Part shown: piece by piece, positions 7,273 through 11,334 of the stretch
Position numbering within the stretch: the stretch's first letter is position 1
How the letters are laid out: each line of letters starts with the position of its first letter
Made by a program: the position numbers and the translations under genes
Assembly (NCBI GenBank): GCA_022866885.1
Contig: JALHWS010000024.1
Span: 1 to 11,334 of the forward strand
From: Candidatus Microgenomates bacterium
GTDB lineage: Bacteria > Patescibacteriota > Microgenomatia > 2-02-FULL-39-11
DNA length: 11,334 nucleotides
Direction of reading: 5' to 3'
The notes under the pieces: generated by a model
The model's database searches: none
What the model was told of the DNA's origin: nothing
Seen by the model: only the letters and a program-made list of their open reading frames with translations

Positions 7273-7278
7273 TATAAT
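7273..7278 (+). promoter_or_regulatory. -10 box for the GNAT-tatD unit
   Basis: TATAAT lies in the 29-nt gap after metG and ends 6 nt before the ATG of the acetyltransferase gene, so the transcript would start at about the A of the ATG. There is no Shine-Dalgarno, and I see no -35 or TGn extension, so strength is uncertain. It would drive the GNAT gene and, by close linkage, tatD. Confidence 0.5.
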
Positions 7279-7284
7279 ACGGCT

Positions 7285-8127
7285 ATGAATTATCAAATCC
7301 GCCCAGTTGTCCCTAAGGATTTTCAGGTCGCTTTTAAATGGGCGGCAGAGGAAGGTTGGAATCCGGGGTTATATGACGCTGACAGTTTCTTCGCCACGGA
7401 CCCGGACGGATTTTTTATCGGATTTCTTGATGAAGAACCCATTGCCTCAATTTCAGCCGTCAGGTATGATGACAGGTTTTGCTTTCTTGGACTTTACATC
7501 GTCAAACCAAAACACCGGAATAAAGGTTATGGTCTAAAAATATGGGATGAAACACTTAAATATCTTTCTGCCCAAACCATTGGTCTTGACGGGGTTGTCG
7601 CCCAACAGGATAATTATAAAAAATCAGGATTCAGACTAGCCTACCGCAATGTTCGCTTCGAAGGTAAAGGTCTTAAATTATCTGAAAATCACCCGGAATT
7701 GATTCTATTAAAGAACATTCCTTTTAATCTTATTAAGGAATACGATGACCAGGTTTTTCCCACCAGCCGTCCGTCTTTTCTCCGGTCTTGGATACAGCAA
7801 CCTGAAAGTCTGGCGGTAGGTTTTTTAAAAAATAAAAGATTATTAGGATATGGAGTCGTCAGAAAATGTCAAAAAGGCTATAAGATCGGTCCGCTTTTTG
7901 CTGATACTAAAAATATCGCTGAGATTCTTTTCCTTCGGATGTGTGAGTATGTTGGACCTGATAACTTAATTTATCTTGATATTCCTGAATTAAACAAAAA
8001 CGCTTTGGCTCTGGCCAAGAAATACAATCTGAAACCGATGTTTGAAACAGCTCGCATGTATAAGGGAAAAGAACCTGAAGTTCCGCTTCATAAAATTTAT
8101 GGTGTAACTGCTTTGGAATTAGGCTAA
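7285..8127 (+). CDS. GNAT N-acetyltransferase with YitH/HolE-type C-terminal domain
   Basis: A 280-residue two-domain protein. Residues 1-125 are a GNAT fold with the acetyl-CoA pyrophosphate-binding motif RNKGYG (78-83) and a following helix (85-94). Residues about 147-280 match the second acetyltransferase-like domain seen in YitH/HolE-type proteins: FPTSRPSFLRSW (158-169), GYGVVRKCQKGYKIGPLFAD (188-207), YLDIPELN (230-237), FETARMYKG (253-261) and a C-terminal YGVTALELG. Such proteins presumably acetylate a small molecule or an amine. The substrate is not known to me and cannot be read here. The gene sits between metG and tatD with a TATAAT 6 nt before its ATG, and its stop is only 6 nt before tatD, so it and tatD are likely co-transcribed. 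The family call is firm; the function is open. Confidence 0.9.
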   Translation: MNYQIRPVVPKDFQVAFKWAAEEGWNPGLYDADSFFATDPDGFFIGFLDEEPIASISAVRYDDRFCFLGLYIVKPKHRNKGYGLKIWDETLKYLSAQTIGLDGVVAQQDNYKKSGFRLAYRNVRFEGKGLKLSENHPELILLKNIPFNLIKEYDDQVFPTSRPSFLRSWIQQPESLAVGFLKNKRLLGYGVVRKCQKGYKIGPLFADTKNIAEILFLRMCEYVGPDNLIYLDIPELNKNALALAKKYNLKPMFETARMYKGKEPEVPLHKIYGVTALELG

Positions 8128-8133
8128 CAAAAC

Positions 8134-8931
8134 ATGTTTATCGATACTCACTGCCATCTGAATTTCAAGTCATATAAAAAGGATCTTCCCGAAGTCATCA
8201 AACGGGCAACTGATAATAAAATCGATAAAATCATTATCCCCGGAGCCAAACTCGACACCAGCCGCAAAGCAATCGAAATCGCCCAACAATACGGCGATTG
8301 TTTTGCCGCCGTCGGCATCCATCCGCACCACGCTGATCTGTTATCAGCTGCCGACAATGCCAGTGATCTTAAAAATCTTTTAACCGGCTTAATTATTCAA
8401 CCCAAAGTGGTGGCGGTCGGGGAAATCGGCCTTGATTATTATCAATATAAAGATTGCCCAGCGATTGATGAAGAAACCAAAAAGCGGCAAAAAGAGTTAT
8501 TTCTTTTACAACTCGAACTGGCTCAAGAAAACAATCTGCCGGTCATATTGCACTGCCGCGAAGCCTTTGATGATCTATTAAATGTTTTAAAGGATAAAAA
8601 TATATCAGGCGTATTTCATTGTTTCAGCGGTAACAAACAACAACTGGCTGAAGTGTTGGAAATGGGTTTTTACCTCGGTTTTGACGGCAACATCACTTAT
8701 CCGCAAAACCAGCACTTACGGCAACTCGTGGAATCCGCGCCTTTTGACAAATTATTGCTTGAAACCGATGCTCCGTTCCTGACGCCGGTCCCCCAAAGAG
8801 GCAATCGCAATGAACCCGCTTTTTTGGTTTACACCGCCCAAACGGTTGCGGAAATAAAAAAAACCGCTCTTGACAAAGTAATGGAAATTACCTGTTCTAA
8901 CGCGCTAAAATTATTTCGTTTACCGGCCTGA
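8134..8931 (+). CDS. tatD: TatD family metal-dependent deoxyribonuclease/hydrolase
   Basis: A 265-residue TIM-barrel hydrolase of the TatD (YcfH/YabD) family. These are Mg2+/Zn2+-dependent enzymes with 3'-5' exonuclease activity on single-stranded DNA/RNA in E. coli TatD, and probably cytoplasmic. All expected metal ligands are visible: the H6-X-H8 pair in DTHCHL, E97 in VGEIGLDYY, H140 in VILHCRE, H162 in FHCFSG and D212 in LETDAPFL. The QRGNRNEPAF segment after D212 is the usual TatD signature. The length is normal for the family. Translation starts 6 nt after the GNAT stop with only a weak AGG upstream, so coupling is likely. The tatD neighbourhood with metG is common in bacteria. The stop TGA is read normally, which supports the standard code. 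Confidence 0.95.
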   Translation: MFIDTHCHLNFKSYKKDLPEVIKRATDNKIDKIIIPGAKLDTSRKAIEIAQQYGDCFAAVGIHPHHADLLSAADNASDLKNLLTGLIIQPKVVAVGEIGLDYYQYKDCPAIDEETKKRQKELFLLQLELAQENNLPVILHCREAFDDLLNVLKDKNISGVFHCFSGNKQQLAEVLEMGFYLGFDGNITYPQNQHLRQLVESAPFDKLLLETDAPFLTPVPQRGNRNEPAFLVYTAQTVAEIKKTALDKVMEITCSNALKLFRLPA

Positions 8932-8934
8932 TTG

Positions 8935-8943
8935 TGATACAAT
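8935..8943 (+). promoter_or_regulatory. Extended -10 promoter for the GT2 gene
   Basis: TGA-TACAAT starts 3 nt after the tatD stop codon and matches the extended -10 pattern (five of six in the hexamer). Unlike the other promoters here it is 44 nt from the start codon, because a dispersed-type repeat lies between. Removing about 26 nt of repeat would bring the ATG to near-leaderless distance. Confidence 0.45.
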
Positions 8944-8949
8944 AGACTT

Positions 8950-8972
8950 GTCCTGAGCGTAGTCGAAGGATC
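8950..8972 (+). repeat. Dispersed-type repeat in the GT2 leader
   Basis: The core CCTGAGCGTAGTCGAAGGA (8952-8970) is bounded by TCCT (8951-8954) and AGGA (8967-8970) as short inverted ends. From memory, near-identical sequences recur in many unrelated bacterial genomes, and in antisense they give STTLRTS-like peptides in annotations. There is only one copy in this window, so its repeat nature rests on that recollection. It separates the -10 box from the GT2 start codon. Confidence 0.55.
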
Positions 8973-8987
8973 GATTCCCAATGAAAT

Positions 8988-10472
8988 ATGCGTGCATTTT
9001 TTAACCGTTACCCCCATCATGTCGAGCGTTTTTTTGAAATGATCATTCCTATCACTACCTGGCTGATCATCACCTTGCCTGTCTGGCTTTCTGTTTTTCA
9101 CCCGGCCCTTGTGGCCTATTTCATCCTCAGTTTTGACGTTTATTTCTTCTACAAGTCACTTTCCATGACCATTATGTCAACCATTTCCTATCTTAAACTT
9201 CGCAAACTCTCCCAGGAAAATTGGGCGGAGAAAGCGAAAAAACTGCCCGGCTATTCCCAAATCTATCACGCCATTATCATCACCAATTACAAAGAAACGA
9301 CGGAAAAAGTAAAAAAAACCCTTGATTTTCTCATCAATCAGGATTTTCCTATTAAGCGAATTTTGATCATTTTGGCCATGGAAGAAAGGGAGGGTGAAAA
9401 GGCCCATGAACGGGCAAAAGCTTTAATCGCCGAGTTTAGAGGCAAATTCGGCCTGATTGAAGCGACCTACCACCCGGCCAAAATCGGGGAAATTGCCGGC
9501 AAAGCCAGTAACGCCGCCTGGGCGGCAAAATTTCTTAGTCAAGCTATCAGGAATAAAAAAATTAATCCTGACTGCGTGACTGTCACCTCAAGCGATGCCG
9601 ACTCTCTTTTCCCAGCAAAATATTTTTCCTACCTGACTTATATGTTTTTGACTGACGGAGAACGCTACTACCATTTCTACTGGGCGCCGGTTCTTCTTTA
9701 CAGTAATTTCTGGGAAGTACCTCTTCCCATCAGAATCCAGGCGACCATCTCCAGCATTACCCGTTTGGCTTCTCTTGCCCGTCCGGGCAGTTTAATCCAA
9801 ATCTCCACCTACTCGCTGTCTTTGCAAATGCTTGAAAAAATCGGCTATTGGGATACAGATATCATTCCGGAAGACTGGCATATTTTCCTTCAGGCTTTCT
9901 TTTCCTTGGGCGAAAAGGTAAAAACAATCCCCATTTATCTGACTATTTCCCGTGATGCCGTCAACAGTAATACGCTTTTGAACGCTTTCAAATCCCGTTA
10001 TGAACAGGAAAAACGCTGGGCTTGGGGAATCACCGATGTCCCTTATGCACTGAAGAAGTTTTTTACCTCTTCGCATATCCCCATCCTGCCAAAACTATAC
10101 CGCATCTTATACGTTGTCGAAACCCATCTTTTTTGGCCGACTTCTTTTTTCATCCTGACGTTGGGAGCTTCCATTCCGGCTCTGGTTAATCCGGTCTTTT
10201 CCAGAACCGCCCTGGGACATAATCTGCCGAAAATGTCCGGTTTGATTTTGACAATCACCACTACTTTCCTTTTGGTCCTGATCATCCTGGACGCCAAATC
10301 CCGGCCGAAAAGGCCGGCTCACTCTTCCATCTCCACCACCCCGCTTCTTCTTTTCCAGTGGATTCTGTTGCCGCTTGTTTCTTTCCTTTTCTCCTCTCTT
10401 CCCGCTCTTGATGCGCATACCAGACTTCTTTTGGGAAAAAGGTTAGAATATAAAGTGACAGAGAAGATTTAA
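8988..10472 (+). CDS. Membrane-associated family 2 glycosyltransferase (processive type)
   Basis: A 494-residue GT2 enzyme, predicted to transfer or polymerise sugars from nucleotide-sugar donors at the membrane. Two N-terminal hydrophobic segments (about 18-37 and 40-57) precede the GT-A domain, which starts near HAIIITNYKE (94-103). The metal/nucleotide-binding DAD is at 203-205 (SSDADS). The acceptor/catalytic site is PEDWH (294-298). QEKRW (340-344) is the Q-x-x-R-W signature of processive enzymes such as cellulose and hyaluronan synthases. Three C-terminal helices follow at about 381-402, 416-435 and 452-470. I start at ATG 8988 because residues 1-17 (RYPHHVERFFEM) look like a family-typical amphipathic lead. 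ATG 8981 opens only a 7-codon frame (MKYACIF) that overlaps the start. The last codons and the stop lie inside a 30-bp palindrome. The product glycan is unknown. Confidence 0.9.
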   Translation: MRAFFNRYPHHVERFFEMIIPITTWLIITLPVWLSVFHPALVAYFILSFDVYFFYKSLSMTIMSTISYLKLRKLSQENWAEKAKKLPGYSQIYHAIIITNYKETTEKVKKTLDFLINQDFPIKRILIILAMEEREGEKAHERAKALIAEFRGKFGLIEATYHPAKIGEIAGKASNAAWAAKFLSQAIRNKKINPDCVTVTSSDADSLFPAKYFSYLTYMFLTDGERYYHFYWAPVLLYSNFWEVPLPIRIQATISSITRLASLARPGSLIQISTYSLSLQMLEKIGYWDTDIIPEDWHIFLQAFFSLGEKVKTIPIYLTISRDAVNSNTLLNAFKSRYEQEKRWAWGITDVPYALKKFFTSSHIPILPKLYRILYVVETHLFWPTSFFILTLGASIPALVNPVFSRTALGHNLPKMSGLILTITTTFLLVLIILDAKSRPKRPAHSSISTTPLLLFQWILLPLVSFLFSSLPALDAHTRLLLGKRLEYKVTEKI

Positions 10473-10485
10473 ATCTTCTCTGTCA
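10456..10485. repeat. 30-bp perfect palindrome across the GT2 stop codon
   Basis: The left arm TGACAGAGAAGATTT (10456-10470) is followed directly by its exact reverse complement AAATCTTCTCTGTCA (10471-10485). The stop TAA (10470-10472) sits at the centre of symmetry. In RNA it could fold into a hairpin of about 12-13 bp. No U-tract follows, so it is not a classical intrinsic terminator, though it could pause RNA polymerase or protect a 3' end. Confidence 0.9.
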
Positions 10486-10505
10486 TCCTGAACTTGTTTC
10501 AGGAT
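10485..10505. repeat. Inverted repeat of dispersed type between the GT genes
   Basis: ATCCTGAA (10485-10492) and TTCAGGAT (10498-10505) form an 8-bp stem with loop CTTGT. It abuts the 30-bp palindrome, sharing one base. From memory, the TCATCCTGAACTTGTTTCAG type of sequence recurs in many bacterial genomes as a small palindromic repeat. There is one copy here, so dispersal is not shown by this window. Confidence 0.7.
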
Positions 10506-10521
10506 CCCGTTGGAATACAAA

Positions 10522-11334
10522 ATGAATATTGTTAATTATATCTTCTACCAAACACCGCTTTTTTATCTGATCCAATCAATCTGGCGGGATGAAGCTTTTT
10601 CATATTTTATGGCCAAACCGGATCTGGTGAAAGTCATCGTCAATACCGCCCATGATTTCAACCCTCCTTTCTATTACCTGATTTTACATTTGTGGATGCA
10701 AGTCGTCGGCAAATCAGACGTGGGACTGAGACTTCTCTCCTTTTTCGCCTTTGCCCTGTCTGTCTACGTGGCCTCGCTTTTGGCGGAGAAAATCTTTTCC
10801 CGCCGCTTTGCCATTTTTGTCGCCGCTTTCACTTTTTTCAACCCGATGCTTCTTTATTATGCTTTTGAAATCCGCATGTATTCTTTTTATGCCCTGTTTA
10901 CCGTCTGTTCCCTGTATTTCTGGTACAAAAAAGAGTGGAAATGGTATTTGATCACGTCTGTCCTGGGACTGTATACCCACTCATTTTTTATCCTTGTTCC
11001 TTTATCTTTTATCATCTATTATTTTCTGACAAAACAAAACCGCCGAAGGCTGGTTATCAACACCGCTAAACCGCTTCTTTTTTTCCTTCCCTGGCTACCG
11101 GTCCTCGTAAACCAATTTATCCGTTCAAAAGATTCCTGGATCTTCCCGGTTGACCTGCAGCTTGTTAAGTCGGTTTTGGGTAATCTTTTTACCAACTTCG
11201 AAGGCACACCGGGTGGCTGGTGGTCTTTGACTTTTTGGCTGTCGGTCATAATCCTCGTTTTCTTATGGATGGGTTTTCGGCAAAACAAGAAACAGGCTTT
11301 GCTTTTCTTGACGCCAATTGTTTTCACCTTATCG
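10522..11334 (+). CDS. GT-C membrane glycosyltransferase, GT39/ArnT-like (3' end off the window)
   Basis: An open frame of 271 codons from ATG 10522 to the right edge. Homologues usually run to about 450-600 residues, so roughly half is present. It is a multi-pass integral membrane enzyme, expected to move sugars from polyprenyl-phosphate donors to an acceptor on the outer face. WRDEAFS (21-27) after a short first hydrophobic segment gives the acidic D23/E24 of the first outer loop, typical of GT-C enzymes. DFNPPFYYLILHLW (45-58) and YAFEIRMYSFYAL (113-125) match the PMT/GT39-like pattern. Further membrane segments are near 70-88, 95-112, 119-135, 139-168, 182-199, 234-252 and from 258. The next in-frame Met (30) is past the acidic motif, so the first ATG is needed. 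No clear Shine-Dalgarno (only GGA 7 nt before the ATG) or -10 precedes it. It is probably co-transcribed with the GT2 gene through the palindrome. Confidence 0.88.
   Translation, partial: MNIVNYIFYQTPLFYLIQSIWRDEAFSYFMAKPDLVKVIVNTAHDFNPPFYYLILHLWMQVVGKSDVGLRLLSFFAFALSVYVASLLAEKIFSRRFAIFVAAFTFFNPMLLYYAFEIRMYSFYALFTVCSLYFWYKKEWKWYLITSVLGLYTHSFFILVPLSFIIYYFLTKQNRRRLVINTAKPLLFFLPWLPVLVNQFIRSKDSWIFPVDLQLVKSVLGNLFTNFEGTPGGWWSLTFWLSVIILVFLWMGFRQNKKQALLFLTPIVFTLS

Noticed and set aside
8829..9101. 90-codon minus-strand frame between tatD and the GT2 gene
   Set aside because: It is antisense to the ends of two well-supported genes, and its middle is the translated repeat (STTLRTS), a known annotation artefact.
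10301..10317. Inverted repeat CCGGCC-gaaaa-GGCCGG inside the GT2 gene as a terminator
   Set aside because: It is within the coding sequence, no T-tract follows, and the encoded basic loop between membrane helices is normal for the family.
10456..10505. Classical rho-independent terminator
   Set aside because: The stems are strong but no run of T follows on either strand at the right place.
10107..11327. Several minus-strand frames of 84-103 codons at the right end
   Set aside because: They run antisense to the two glycosyltransferase genes and are rich in charged low-complexity residues, as expected for the reverse of membrane-protein codons.

Overview
The window reads as a piece of a small, streamlined bacterial genome. 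The most likely source is a Candidate Phyla Radiation / Patescibacteria lineage, probably Microgenomates. The basis is inference from several things: tightly packed genes, the style of the glycosyltransferases and of the compact MetRS, and short GC-rich palindromic repeats that interrupt coding sequence. The standard bacterial code fits, because TGA ends both rmuC and tatD. That argues against the UGA-glycine lineages (Gracilibacteria, Absconditabacteria). No rRNA, tRNA, CRISPR array, transposase or phage gene is visible.

Left half, minus strand (5511 down to 1), four genes in one likely transcription unit. The order is rmuC, then a 996-residue UvrD/PcrA-like helicase fused to a C-terminal Fe-S PD-(D/E)XK nuclease, then a single-pass membrane protein of unknown function (387 aa), then the start of a secreted cysteine-rich protein that runs off the left edge. 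Gaps are 8, 27 and 5 nt. The first two genes form a DNA-end-processing/recombination pair. The last two look like envelope or extracellular proteins.

Right half, plus strand (5551 to 11334). A small hydrophobic protein (90 aa, moderately supported) is followed by metG (methionyl-tRNA synthetase), a two-domain GNAT acetyltransferase, tatD (metal-dependent DNase/hydrolase), a processive-type family 2 glycosyltransferase with membrane segments, and the first 271 codons of a GT-C (GT39-like) membrane glycosyltransferase cut by the right edge. metG near tatD is a known bacterial neighbourhood. The two glycosyltransferases suggest a surface-glycan locus starting at the right.

Transcription signals are unusually legible. 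Good -10 hexamers, three of them extended (TGn), lie only 6-11 nt upstream of several start codons that lack a Shine-Dalgarno sequence, which suggests leaderless or near-leaderless mRNAs. The 39-nt gap between rmuC and the small ORF would hold back-to-back promoters.

The least-explained layer is a set of short repeat elements. Two GC-rich insertions lie in frame inside the helicase gene, one of them flanked by direct repeats. One dispersed-type repeat lies in the 5' leader of the GT2 gene. A 30-bp perfect palindrome spans the GT2 stop codon and is joined to another dispersed-type inverted repeat. I see no convincing novel multi-gene defence or mobile system. The helicase-nuclease/RmuC pair, the repeat elements and the two unknown envelope proteins are the best leads.
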